This document shows positions 6,929-15,203 of a stretch of 34,615 nt of DNA, piece by piece. A model generated the notes under the pieces. That model was not told where the DNA came from. It saw only the letters and a list, made by a program, of their open reading frames with translations, and searched no databases. The position numbers and the translations under genes are program-made. Numbering within the stretch: the first letter of the stretch is position 1; each line of letters starts with the position of its first letter. Source of the DNA: Rhizophagus prolifer (Eukaryota; Glomeromycota; Glomeromycetes; Glomerales; Glomeraceae); the NCBI GenBank assembly GCA_019425655.1, contig NQWY01024844.1, positions 1-34,615 of the forward strand, in the 5' to 3' direction.

Positions 6929-9322
6929 TTAATTCAATATTGAATCAGAAAAAATAGGAAGCTGTTTTTCATCATCGAATCCGGTAATAATGACTCTGTT
7001 TTGCTTTGCAGAATCATTATTGTAAAATTCTACTTTTGCTGATTGGTCTAAAGGTAATTTCGGATTCCAATACAGATTAATTCGGTTATCAATCAGGTTT
7101 TTCAGAGAATCATTACTGTAAAAAATGTTTTTGTAAAAGTCTGGCTTGTCATAGCCTTTCAATATGAAAAATTTAAGTCCAGTCATCGATTTCATAACTT
7201 CGCCGGAACCTGTGTTTCCATTTTTAGTATAAATTAAAATGGCGCCATTCGAATTACCAAATCCACCAAAGAAATCATCTTTCACAACCTTGATCATTGC
7301 AATATTCGAAATATTAAAACCTCTTAGGATCTCCAATTCCGTTTTGACTTCATCCAGATAGATATCCACTTTTTTATTTCTCATCAGAACATCTACATCT
7401 GCGCCGTCCCTTTGAATCTGAAGTCCGGCAACCCGACCTTCCAGCCACAATAGAATATCGGGGGAACCAGTTGCTAAAGACTTATCGTTCACAAAGTCAA
7501 AAATGGTTTCTGATGCACTTTGAAACATCGGACTACTGAGTTCGTCATTCAGTTTTTCTGTTGGTGATTGTTTTTTTGCAATCAGTTTTACTTCTTCTAT
7601 ATCGTTTACTTTTTCATTCAGTTTTTTTTGAAACAGACTGTTTTCTATGGCAAGTGAAGCTTCGGAGGTAAGAGCATCATTTGGATTTCGTTTTACTAGA
7701 ATAAAATCACTTTGCGGTAATTCTTTTTTCAAAGGAACAAATGAAACTTTCGGAATAATAACAGCATCCGGATTATCAGCATTTAATTGATAATAAATCT
7801 TCTGAGGTTCATAAAAAGCCATATTTTTCAGGCTAAGGTCACCATTGTTATCTGTTATAACAGTCAATAATTTTGAACCCGATTTATCACCTTCAAACAT
7901 CAGATTGATATTGGTATTTTTTACAGGAGCGCCATTGGAAGTGATTCTGACATTATATGAAATATATTTTTCAGGTTGATTTTTGATGACTGGAAATTTA
8001 CCGGAGATAATATCCTTCCAATTGAAACGCTTCCACTTTTCAGAAATCAATAATGCATCCAGTGCATCCGTATTCCTGTTATCGGAAAAATATTGAACCG
8101 GCTGTTCAATCGTATCCGTGAAATCTCCTGTGAGCCAGAATGCACTTAAGATATTTTCTTTTTGATTAAATTTTGATTGGTCATAAACTGCAACCGATGC
8201 ATCAAAAATATTGCTGTCTGATTTTATATCAAATGAGTTTAAACTTTTAGGATTTAAATTCTTTGAAATCGATTGCACTACTGGTTTTAAAAAATTCAGT
8301 TTTTGAGGCTGAATAAAACAAAGTCTTTGAGCAACCACATTTTCCTTTTCATCGAACAAAGTAAACTGAAGAATGCCGTTAATTAATTGATTAGCCGGAA
8401 TCGAGAAAACTTCATCATTGGAATTTTTCCTGATGCGGGCTTTGTAAACGAAACGGTTTCCAATAGTTGCTATGATTTTATAATAACCGGATTCATCAGC
8501 AATGTTGTTAGATTTAATTTGATATTCGATTTTGTCAGCTAAGCTTTTCACTTGGAGATTAATTCCACTTTCAGCAACTTGTGGCAAATCTATCTTTTGA
8601 TTTTTTCCATTATTATCTGTAATGACTACCTGATATTGTTTATCTTTCTGTGGCGTCATAGAGAATGATCCTACATTCTGATCAAAGCTTTCAAAATCAG
8701 CAAGATGAACATTGGGTTTATCTTTATCAATTACATAACCGTTCCAGTTTTTTGGTAAAGTTCCCCCGGATTGTAAACGAACAGCAATTTTAGTATCAAT
8801 ACCGGCAACAAAAGTTCCACTTTCCGAAAAGACAGAAACTGACCAATCTGCATTATCATTTTTGATTAATTTCTCGGGAGAATTGGGGTTATAAACAGCA
8901 AACGATTTCATAAACTGAAAGTCTTCACTAAAATTCGTCATCCAGATTGTGTAAGCTCTTACATAATAGATATTTTCTTTCAGATTGTCTGCTAATTGAA
9001 AATTACCATTTCCTTCACTATTATAAAGTGGAAGCATTTTTTTATCAATCAGTTTTTTGCTGCTGTCATACAGCTCTACAAAAAGTGTTGTGGAAACATT
9101 GGACTTGCTGTAACCGTCAAATACAAAAGCTTTGAACCAAATATTATCTCCTGCAGCATAGCTATTCTTATCAAACATCAGATACACTTTTTCCTGGGGA
9201 AAGTTTTTATCCAGATTTTGAATGGCTTGCTCGGCTTTATCCTGTGAAAAACCAGATAGCGAGAGAAACAGAAAAAATGCAAAAATACTTTTGCAAACAA
9301 ATCTTTTGGAAAAATATAGCAT
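6929..9322 (-). CDS. MG2-like / TonB-receptor plug domain surface protein
   Basis: 797 residues. The signal peptide (IFAFFLFLSLSGFSQ) is cleaved near residue 26. It is followed by FPQEKVYLMFDKNSYAAGDNIWFKAFV, the hallmark start of an alpha-2-macroglobulin MG2-like domain, then several beta-sandwich stretches. Near residues 610-710 comes a SusC/TonB plug-like unit (FDFVNDKSLATGSPDILLWL, GRVAGLQIQRDGADVDVLMR, NGAILIYTKNG). No 22-strand receptor barrel follows, so it cannot itself be a TonB-dependent channel. Such proteins are widespread and abundant in Flavobacteriia; a periplasmic or surface role in assembly or protease defence has been suggested but is not settled. It appears intact. Confidence 0.85.
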   Translation of the reverse strand: MLYFSKRFVCKSIFAFFLFLSLSGFSQDKAEQAIQNLDKNFPQEKVYLMFDKNSYAAGDNIWFKAFVFDGYSKSNVSTTLFVELYDSSKKLIDKKMLPLYNSEGNGNFQLADNLKENIYYVRAYTIWMTNFSEDFQFMKSFAVYNPNSPEKLIKNDNADWSVSVFSESGTFVAGIDTKIAVRLQSGGTLPKNWNGYVIDKDKPNVHLADFESFDQNVGSFSMTPQKDKQYQVVITDNNGKNQKIDLPQVAESGINLQVKSLADKIEYQIKSNNIADESGYYKIIATIGNRFVYKARIRKNSNDEVFSIPANQLINGILQFTLFDEKENVVAQRLCFIQPQKLNFLKPVVQSISKNLNPKSLNSFDIKSDSNIFDASVAVYDQSKFNQKENILSAFWLTGDFTDTIEQPVQYFSDNRNTDALDALLISEKWKRFNWKDIISGKFPVIKNQPEKYISYNVRITSNGAPVKNTNINLMFEGDKSGSKLLTVITDNNGDLSLKNMAFYEPQKIYYQLNADNPDAVIIPKVSFVPLKKELPQSDFILVKRNPNDALTSEASLAIENSLFQKKLNEKVNDIEEVKLIAKKQSPTEKLNDELSSPMFQSASETIFDFVNDKSLATGSPDILLWLEGRVAGLQIQRDGADVDVLMRNKKVDIYLDEVKTELEILRGFNISNIAMIKVVKDDFFGGFGNSNGAILIYTKNGNTGSGEVMKSMTGLKFFILKGYDKPDFYKNIFYSNDSLKNLIDNRINLYWNPKLPLDQSAKVEFYNNDSAKQNRVIITGFDDEKQLPIFSDSILN

Positions 9323-9436
9323 TATGTTATGATTACTTCATAAAATAAAAATACAAATGTTATATGGTCTAAAATGTATTTTCCCTTTGATTAACGCAAT
9401 TTTATAACAGATTAAAATTTGCTTAATTCTTGTCAT

Positions 9437-9480
9437 AAAATAAAAATGTCTGAATAAATTCGTGGAAATTTAATCAGACA
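9437..9480 (-). terminator. Intrinsic terminator of the lmo0937-type gene
   Basis: On the minus strand a 14-bp stem with one mismatch (9447-9460 against 9467-9480, outer TGTCTGA/TCAGACA) is followed by TTTTTATTTTAT. It ends transcripts coming from the small membrane gene upstream. The rest of 9323-9507 is AT-rich and should hold the promoter of the plug-domain gene; nothing else is visible there. Confidence 0.82.
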
Positions 9481-9507
9481 ATAATTTTAGTTTAAGTGGT
9501 AAAATAT

Positions 9508-9699
<192 letters not shown>

Positions 9700-9751
9700 T
9701 TAATAACCTATAAGCATAATCTATGCCTTTCATTTTCGAATCAATAAAAAT

Positions 9752-10675
9752 TTATGACAGGGATTTTCCTATTAATTTTAAAATTACAGGAAAATGATCG
9801 CTGTAACCGCCCACATATCGGGAACCGGAGTATGTTCTGAAAGGATAATTATTATTTTTATTGTTTTTGTTTCTCAGTCGTGGCGAATTATAGATCTCAG
9901 CTTTTATAGACCGAAGACTGAATTGCTCAATAAGCTGTTTTTCCGGATAAATGATCTGGTCAAAGCAAACACCTTTTTTACCGTGATAAGTTGAAAATTG
10001 ATTTGCATTGAATAGGCTTTCAAAAGGATTATTCAGAACTTGCTTACCATTTTTATCCAAAAGTAATTCTTGTACAGCTTCATTATCTGGGTTTTCATTG
10101 AAATCGCCCATCAAAACAATAGCTTCTCCTTTATCAAATAATTCCTGAAATGTTTCTTTAAGCTTTTCAATAATAAAATTCCGTTGATCTTTTTTAGCAT
10201 CATGATTTCTTTTGGAAGGCAGATGAATAACAAAAATATGAAGCTTTTTTTCTTGGTATAAAAACTCTGTTTGCAAAATATCACGGGTATCAAACTTTTT
10301 CTCCTTGTCTAATTGGAACTGTAAAGTTTGATATTTCAGTAAAGTGAATTTCTTTCTATCAAAAAGTAAGGCCACACTCAGATTACGCGAGTCTTTGGAA
10401 GATTGATAGATGATTTCGTAATCGTTTATTGGGGAATTTTCGTTGGTTAGATCTTCCAGAACTGACTTTGCACCAATCTCAGCCAATCCAATTATAGAAG
10501 GCAACTGTTCATAATCTTCTTCAATAGATTGAAAAATATTGGAGATTTTTCTGACTTTCAGACGGTATTTATAATCATCCCAGTTATATAAACCGGAATG
10601 ATAAGTTCCGACAGAATCCTGATCGGGCGGATAAAAATTTTCTACGTTGTAAAAAGTCAGCAATTCTATATCCAT
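9752..10675 (-). CDS. Endonuclease/exonuclease/phosphatase (EEP) family protein
   Basis: 307 residues with the EEP metal-site motifs in order: FYNVENFYPP (Asn/Glu), SIIGLAEIGAK (catalytic Glu), FVIHLPSKRNHD, VLMGDFNENPD (GDFN), FDQIIYP, and the C-terminal YSDHFPVIL (Ser-Asp-His). There is no signal peptide, so it is probably a cytoplasmic nuclease or phosphodiesterase; the substrate cannot be told from sequence. Its ATG follows the corA stop codon with no intervening base (10675/10676), indicating tight co-transcription and perhaps translational coupling. EEP enzymes need Mg2+, and a Mg2+ channel lies upstream, but a functional link is only a suggestion. Confidence 0.92.
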   Translation of the reverse strand: MDIELLTFYNVENFYPPDQDSVGTYHSGLYNWDDYKYRLKVRKISNIFQSIEEDYEQLPSIIGLAEIGAKSVLEDLTNENSPINDYEIIYQSSKDSRNLSVALLFDRKKFTLLKYQTLQFQLDKEKKFDTRDILQTEFLYQEKKLHIFVIHLPSKRNHDAKKDQRNFIIEKLKETFQELFDKGEAIVLMGDFNENPDNEAVQELLLDKNGKQVLNNPFESLFNANQFSTYHGKKGVCFDQIIYPEKQLIEQFSLRSIKAEIYNSPRLRNKNNKNNNYPFRTYSGSRYVGGYSDHFPVILKLIGKSLS

Positions 10676-11584
10676 CTAGCCTTGCCACTTTTTTCTTCGC
10701 ATATAGATGAAGGTAATAATCACCACCAAAGCCATCAATCCCAAAGTAAAATAATAACCATGCTTATGGTGCAGTTCCGGCATATTGTCGAAGTTCATTC
10801 CGTAGATGCCCGCAATAAATGTAATTGGTAAAAAATAAACCGAATAAATAGCTAAGAGTTTCATTACCTGATTGGCTTTTTGATCGGAAAGTGCTAAAAA
10901 CATGGAAATAAGGTTAACAGTCTGCGCATTGACGTGGTCAAAATCTGCAATCACATCCTTTTGTTTGTCCAGTAAATCCATTACTTCCACTTCTTCCAGA
11001 TCCAGCGTTTTGAATTTGGTGATCCATTCACCTGATATGTTCAGGATTCTAGTATTGAGACCGGATTTTCTTTTCAGCTTGTAAAGACGTCTGATCTGGT
11101 TGGTATGATTGGTCGTTTTCAGGAAAATCTCGTTTTCCATAGCATCCATTACTTCGAGTAGATTGCGGCTCTCATCATCAAAAGTCTTGATGATTCTTAA
11201 TGCCAGTTTAAGCGCGAGATGATCTCTGGTGACATTGTCCGGATTTTCTTTTTTCAGTTCCTCGCACACCTCATGGATGCTTTTGCTCTTGGTCCTGTGT
11301 GTTGTGATGATCAGTTTCGGAAGCAGAAAGATTCCAAGTTTGCTGCTGATATCACTAATGTTATTCAAAGTTCGGCGTTCCAAATCTGTTGATTCCCGGG
11401 CCAGAAAAAATTTGACATCGCCAACTTCTTCGTATTTTGGAAGATGGTTAGGATCTATGGTATCTTCCAGCAAAAGATAATTGATATGATAACGCTCGTG
11501 CAAAAACCGGAGGTCTTCTTCCGTTGGTGCGGTTACATCAATCCATTCCCAGTTGGCGGTTTTATATTTCTGTTCTATAGGCAT
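10676..11584 (-). CDS. corA: CorA-family divalent metal (Mg2+/Co2+) channel
   Basis: 302 residues. The N-terminal soluble alpha/beta domain is followed by a long helical stalk (DDESRNLLEVMDAMENEI, RRLYKLKRKSGLNTRILNI) and two C-terminal membrane helices. The selectivity motif YGMN is at the end of the first (FIAGIYGMNFDNMPE), and the chain ends with the basic RRKKWQG. This is the full-length architecture of the CorA pentameric channel. It is first gene of a two-gene unit with the EEP nuclease. A -7 box ends only four bases before the ATG, suggesting a leaderless or nearly leaderless message. Confidence 0.93.
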   Translation of the reverse strand: MPIEQKYKTANWEWIDVTAPTEEDLRFLHERYHINYLLLEDTIDPNHLPKYEEVGDVKFFLARESTDLERRTLNNISDISSKLGIFLLPKLIITTHRTKSKSIHEVCEELKKENPDNVTRDHLALKLALRIIKTFDDESRNLLEVMDAMENEIFLKTTNHTNQIRRLYKLKRKSGLNTRILNISGEWITKFKTLDLEEVEVMDLLDKQKDVIADFDHVNAQTVNLISMFLALSDQKANQVMKLLAIYSVYFLPITFIAGIYGMNFDNMPELHHKHGYYFTLGLMALVVIITFIYMRRKKWQG

Positions 11585-11588
11585 ATAA

Positions 11589-11615
11589 CAAAACTAAATA
11601 AAATCTCTATATCAA
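11589..11615 (-). promoter_or_regulatory. Promoter for corA (TTG-N16-TAGTTTTG)
   Basis: On the minus strand TTG (11615-11613) is followed after 16 bases by TAGTTTTG (11596-11589), both matching the Bacteroidetes -33/-7 pattern. The start codon lies four bases further on, so the predicted transcript begins at or next to the ATG. Confidence 0.6.
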
Positions 11616-11658
11616 TTCAAATTTTTGAAGAATTTGGTTTGGATAGGAATTTTTTATC

Positions 11659-11753
11659 TTTTGCGCAGCACGCCCCGGCGGAAGTGGAGCTCCTTTTTAC
11701 GCAACGCATTGGAGTGAAAAGAGCGGGAGCTGGAGACGGATACAGGCGCAAAA
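11659..11753 (+). repeat. GC-rich dispersed intergenic element, copy A
   Basis: A GC-rich island in an AT-rich gap, bounded by a perfect 8-bp inverted repeat TTTTGCGC (11659-11666) / GCGCAAAA (11746-11753). Inside are CCCCGGCGGAAGTGGAGCTC, TCCTTTTTACGCA (11691-11703), AGTGAAAAGA (11713-11722) and GACGGA (11735-11740). The same blocks with the same 9-base spacing between the first two recur inverted at 18831-18945 (copy B). It lies between the divergent corA and KAS III genes. It resembles GC-rich repeats I recall from other Flavobacteriia genomes; that memory is not verified. Confidence 0.72.
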
Positions 11754-11847
11754 TAAATAATATTTAAGATATGATGCCTCTAAAGCAGGTTCAAAATCCA
11801 ATAGAAAAAATCTGTCGTTCCGGAACTTATGTAATAAATAAAATATT

Positions 11848-11855
11848 TACTTTTG
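11848..11855 (+). promoter_or_regulatory. Putative -7 element TACTTTTG for the KAS III gene
   Basis: TACTTTTG matches TAnnTTTG and lies 22 bases before the ATG at 11878. No good -33 TTG is present at the usual distance. Confidence 0.5.
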
Positions 11856-11877
11856 TCGAAATTTTTGAATCAAAAGA

Positions 11878-12900
11878 ATGTTTAAAAGTGTAATATCAGG
11901 TGTGGGACATTACGTTCCGGAAAATGTAGTGACCAACGATGACCTTTCTAAGCTAATGACCACCAATGATGAGTGGATTACGGAAAGAACTGGAATCAAA
12001 GAAAGAAGACATCGCAAAAACCGTGTGGATTCTGAAGAGACAACATCTTTCTACGGTTTGAAAGCATCAGAAATTGCCCTCAAAAATGCCAACCTTACCG
12101 CCAAAGATATCGATTATATTGTATTTGCAACCTTGTCTCCGGATTATTATTTCCCGGGTTCAGGTGTGCTGTTGCAAGAGATGCTGGGTTGTGATACAAT
12201 CGGCGCCTTAGATGTTCGTAATCAATGTTCAGGTTTTGTTTATGCGATGAGTGTTGCCAATGCATTTATCAAATCTGGTCTATATAAAAATGTTTTGGTT
12301 GTAGGCGCAGAGATTCATTCTTTTGGATTGGATTTTTCAGATGCCGGACGTGGTGTTTCCGTGATTTTCGGTGATGGTGCTGGCGCAGTGGTTTTATCTG
12401 CAAGTGAGGACGAGGATGCGAAAGGTATCTTGTCTGTGAATATGCATTCTGAAGGAAAATATGCGGAAGAGTTAGCTGTAAAATTTCCTGGAACTAAATT
12501 AGGCTGGAGTGACAATCTTCTTAAAAATCCAGATTCTTTGACAGCAGAAGATATCTATCCTGTGATGAACGGAAATTTCGTTTTCAAACACGCTGTAACA
12601 AGATTTCCGGAAACCATTTTGGAAGCGCTTGAAAAAGCAGGAAAATCGATTGAAGATTTGGATTTATTAATTCCTCACCAAGCGAATATCAGAATCGCGC
12701 AATATGTTCAGCAATTGTTGAAATTACCGGACGAAAAAGTCTTCGTTAATATCCAGAAATATGGCAATACAACGGCGGCTTCCATTCCAATTGCTTTGAG
12801 CGAAGCGATTCAGGAAGGCAGAATGAAACGTGGCAATTTGGTTTGTCTGTCGGCTTTCGGAAGTGGTTTTACTTGGGGAAGTGTTTTGTTTGAGTATTAA
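11878..12900 (+). CDS. fabH: Beta-ketoacyl-ACP synthase III (FabH family)
   Basis: 340 residues with the KAS III catalytic triad: Cys117 in DVRNQCSGFVYAM, His267 in LLIPHQANIRIAQ and Asn297 in YGNTTAASIP. The N-terminal TNDEWITERTGIKERR and the C-terminal GSGFTWGSVLFEY are also typical. The enzyme condenses acetyl-CoA or a branched acyl-CoA with malonyl-ACP to start fatty acid synthesis. No other fatty acid gene (plsX, rpmF, fabD) is nearby, so this may be a second, stand-alone paralog with a different primer preference and not the housekeeping copy; the gene symbol carries that caution. It is monocistronic with a strong terminator. Confidence 0.93.
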   Translation: MFKSVISGVGHYVPENVVTNDDLSKLMTTNDEWITERTGIKERRHRKNRVDSEETTSFYGLKASEIALKNANLTAKDIDYIVFATLSPDYYFPGSGVLLQEMLGCDTIGALDVRNQCSGFVYAMSVANAFIKSGLYKNVLVVGAEIHSFGLDFSDAGRGVSVIFGDGAGAVVLSASEDEDAKGILSVNMHSEGKYAEELAVKFPGTKLGWSDNLLKNPDSLTAEDIYPVMNGNFVFKHAVTRFPETILEALEKAGKSIEDLDLLIPHQANIRIAQYVQQLLKLPDEKVFVNIQKYGNTTAASIPIALSEAIQEGRMKRGNLVCLSAFGSGFTWGSVLFEY

Positions 12901-12920
12901 TCCAAATTAATTTAAAATAG

Positions 12921-12957
12921 AAAAGAGCTATTCAAAAACGAATAGCTCTTTTTTTAT
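12921..12957. terminator. Bidirectional intrinsic terminator
   Basis: AAAAGAGCTATTC (12921-12933) pairs perfectly with GAATAGCTCTTTT (12940-12952) around a 6-base loop, with Ts following on the right and As on the left. It separates the convergent KAS III and ohrR genes. Confidence 0.92.
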
Positions 12958-13382
12958 TGATTAATTTTCTGAACAACTTTGTCGGATAATGTTTTCAATT
13001 CCATTATTTCATCGATGCTTAGGTTCATTGCTTTTGCCAGTTCAATCGGGATGCAAGTGGCTTTTTCTTTTAGTTTTGCACCTTTTTCTGTTAAATGAAT
13101 TTTTACGACACGCTCGTCTTCTTTGCTGCGTTTTCTTTCCAGATAGCCTTTAGATTCCAGCCTTTTCAAAAGCGGCGTCAAAGTTCCGTTGTCCAATTGT
13201 AAAATTTCCCCGACTTGATTCACTGTCAAATCATCCTTTTCCCAGAGCGTCATCATTGTGATGTATTGCGGATAAGTCAACCCAATATTTTTCAGAATAG
13301 GACGGTAACACTGCATGATTTCGCGGTGTAAAACATAAACAGAGAAGCAAAGTTGCTTGTCCAATTTTAATAAATCTTCCAT
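12954..13382 (-). CDS. ohrR: OhrR-type MarR-family organic peroxide sensor/repressor
   Basis: 142 residues. The start MEDLLKLDKQLCFSVYVLHR places Cys12 at the peroxide-sensing cysteine position of OhrR. A winged helix follows (LTYPQYITMMTLWEKDDLTVNQVGEILQLDNGTLTPLLKRLESKGYLERKR, with the wing SKEDERVVKIHLT). In the family, oxidation of this cysteine by organic hydroperoxide releases the repressor from the ohr promoter. It lies 57 bp downstream of ohr on the same strand, so it probably represses its own operon. A second cysteine at 109 may allow a disulfide, but which subtype (1-Cys or 2-Cys) is not clear. Confidence 0.9.
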   Translation of the reverse strand: MEDLLKLDKQLCFSVYVLHREIMQCYRPILKNIGLTYPQYITMMTLWEKDDLTVNQVGEILQLDNGTLTPLLKRLESKGYLERKRSKEDERVVKIHLTEKGAKLKEKATCIPIELAKAMNLSIDEIMELKTLSDKVVQKINQ

Positions 13383-13439
13383 ATTGAGTTTCTTAATAAC
13401 AATTCAATAATTCGTCAAAGATAAAAGAATTAGTTTTTA

Positions 13440-13862
13440 TTAATGGTTGCTTACGGTCAACTTAACTTCGATATTTCCTCTTGTTGCATTAGAGTAAGGA
13501 CAGATCTGATGCGCTTTCTCAATCAATTCCTGAGCTTGTTCCAAAGAAACACCTGGGATATTAGCGTGCAATTCTGCTTCTAATCCAAATCCGCCATTTT
13601 CAATTTGGCCGATGCCTACTTTAGCCGTTACAGTTGTTTCGCCAGTTTCGATTTTACTTTGTTTGATAATCAGGTTCAATGCGCTGTCAAAACAAGCTGA
13701 ATATCCTGCAGCAAAAAGCATTTCCGGATTTGCGTAATCATCATTAGCGCCTCCTAAACCTTTTGGCATTCTCACTTCCAGATCCAAAATTCCGTTGTCA
13801 CTTTTAACGTGTCCATTTCTTCCTCCTTTGGCTGTTGCGCCAATACTGTACAATGTTTTCAT
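13440..13862 (-). CDS. ohr: Organic hydroperoxide resistance peroxidase (Ohr, OsmC superfamily)
   Basis: 140 residues, the standard Ohr length. Both catalytic cysteines are in place: Cys57 in AAGYSACFDSAL and Cys121 in HQICPYSNATRGN. The signature MLFAAGYSACF and the early TAKGGRNGHVKSDNG distinguish Ohr from OsmC. Ohr reduces organic and lipid hydroperoxides in the cytoplasm using dihydrolipoyl thiols. It is followed by ohrR in the same direction. A long inverted repeat upstream (13936-13968) may be the end of the preceding transcript or an operator. Confidence 0.95.
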   Translation of the reverse strand: MKTLYSIGATAKGGRNGHVKSDNGILDLEVRMPKGLGGANDDYANPEMLFAAGYSACFDSALNLIIKQSKIETGETTVTAKVGIGQIENGGFGLEAELHANIPGVSLEQAQELIEKAHQICPYSNATRGNIEVKLTVSNH

Positions 13863-13935
13863 TTTTTTATGATTTAAATTATTTTGATGGAGTAAATGTA
13901 TGGTGTAAAATTATATTGTGAAAAATATAAATTAA

Positions 13936-13968
13936 AGTTTTCATCAAAACTCTTTATTGATGGAAACT
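13936..13968 (-). terminator. Inverted repeat upstream of ohr: terminator of the DUF1501 unit or operator
   Basis: AGTTTTCATCA (13936-13946) and TGATGGAAACT (13958-13968) match as an inverted repeat in 10 of 11 positions with an 11-base loop. On the minus strand the stem is followed by TTTAATTTATATTTTT, favouring a terminator after DUF1501 (stop at 13996). Its position 74 bases before the ohr start also leaves a regulatory role possible. Confidence 0.55.
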
Positions 13969-13995
13969 ATAAAATGTCTTCTTTAAATCTAAATT

Positions 13996-15192
13996 TTAGA
14001 TAAAATCATAATAACCATTATCCTTTCCAAGGATTTTCTTATCATCGGAATTGAGCCATCTTTTAAGAACCGTCGCATAGACTTTTCTGAAATCTTCGGT
14101 GTAAATCAAATCACCGTATTTAAGATTGGTCAAGTCTGGAAGTGGATTCAATAATCCTTTTTTCTTAAGTCCGCCGCTGATGAAGAACATTTGATTGGCA
14201 GTTCCGTGATCGGTTCCGTTACTAGCATTCTGAGCAACACGTCTACCAAATTCGGAGAAAGTCATGATCATAATATCATTGAATTTTCCATTTTCCTTCA
14301 TGTCCTTGGTGAAAACTTCAACAGCATTATTAATAGCAGTAAACAGCCGGGTTTGCCTTTGGTTTTGATTGGCATGTGTATCAAAGCTTCCAACAGAAAG
14401 ATAATAAACCTGCGTATTAATATCAGATTTGATAAGTGAAGCAATCGTTTTAAAATCTTTTCCGATTTGTGTTGCGGGATAAACTTTATCCGTAGGTTTG
14501 GCTTTGCTTTCTTCAAAGATATATCCCGAATTGTTAATAGCATTGCCGAGCGTATTATAAAGATAAGACGCCAAATCGTGTTCATGATCATGATTGTCGG
14601 CTGCCAGTTTTTTATAAAGTGTTTCCTGGCTGTTATCAAATAATTTCTTCGGGTCTTTGAATGCGATCGCTTTATTGTTTTCGCCTTTCATTGCTAGACT
14701 TAACAGATCATCGATTTCAATTGCCTGAGTCGGATTTTGACAGTTGTGACAAGCTTCATCCAGATATCTTCCCAGCCAGCCGGAATTTACAAATTCATTA
14801 CTGTCACTTGCAGATTGCCAGATGTCCATACTTCGGAAGTGTGATTTGTCCGGCTTTGGATAACCAACATTATTCATCACCGCCAATTCTCCATTATCAT
14901 ACAGTTCTTTGAAGAATTTCAGGTTTGGATTGATTCCAGCTTCATCAGTTAACAAAAGCGAATTTTCCTCCTTGATAGAAATCTGATTTCTCGATTTGTA
15001 ATAAATATCATTTTTGACAGGGATAATCGTATTAAGTCCGTCATTACCGCCAGAAAATTGCAAAATGATGAGCGTTTTACCGTTCATGGCAATAGCTTCC
15101 GGTAATGTAAGGGCTTTTAAGAAATTAGGAAACAGAAAAGAAGCAGCTGCTAAACTGCTCGTTTTTATGAAGGTTTTTCTATTGATAATCAT
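13996..15192 (-). CDS. DUF1501 domain exported protein
   Basis: 398 residues. The N-terminus INRKTFIKTSSLAAASFLFP resembles a Tat signal, but the second arginine is lysine (RK), so Sec or atypical Tat export is possible. The body has the DUF1501 pattern: TLIILQFSGGNDGLNTIIPV, HFRSMDIWQSA, NSGWLGRYLDEACHNC, and the C-terminal IMTFSEFGRRVAQNASNGTDHGTANQMFFISGGL. The family is distantly related to the alkaline phosphatase/sulfatase fold, but its reaction is unknown. It directly follows the DUF1800 gene (11-bp gap); the two families occur as neighbours in many genomes. Confidence 0.92.
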   Translation of the reverse strand: MIINRKTFIKTSSLAAASFLFPNFLKALTLPEAIAMNGKTLIILQFSGGNDGLNTIIPVKNDIYYKSRNQISIKEENSLLLTDEAGINPNLKFFKELYDNGELAVMNNVGYPKPDKSHFRSMDIWQSASDSNEFVNSGWLGRYLDEACHNCQNPTQAIEIDDLLSLAMKGENNKAIAFKDPKKLFDNSQETLYKKLAADNHDHEHDLASYLYNTLGNAINNSGYIFEESKAKPTDKVYPATQIGKDFKTIASLIKSDINTQVYYLSVGSFDTHANQNQRQTRLFTAINNAVEVFTKDMKENGKFNDIMIMTFSEFGRRVAQNASNGTDHGTANQMFFISGGLKKKGLLNPLPDLTNLKYGDLIYTEDFRKVYATVLKRWLNSDDKKILGKDNGYYDFI

Positions 15193-15203
15193 AACGGCTT
15201 ATT

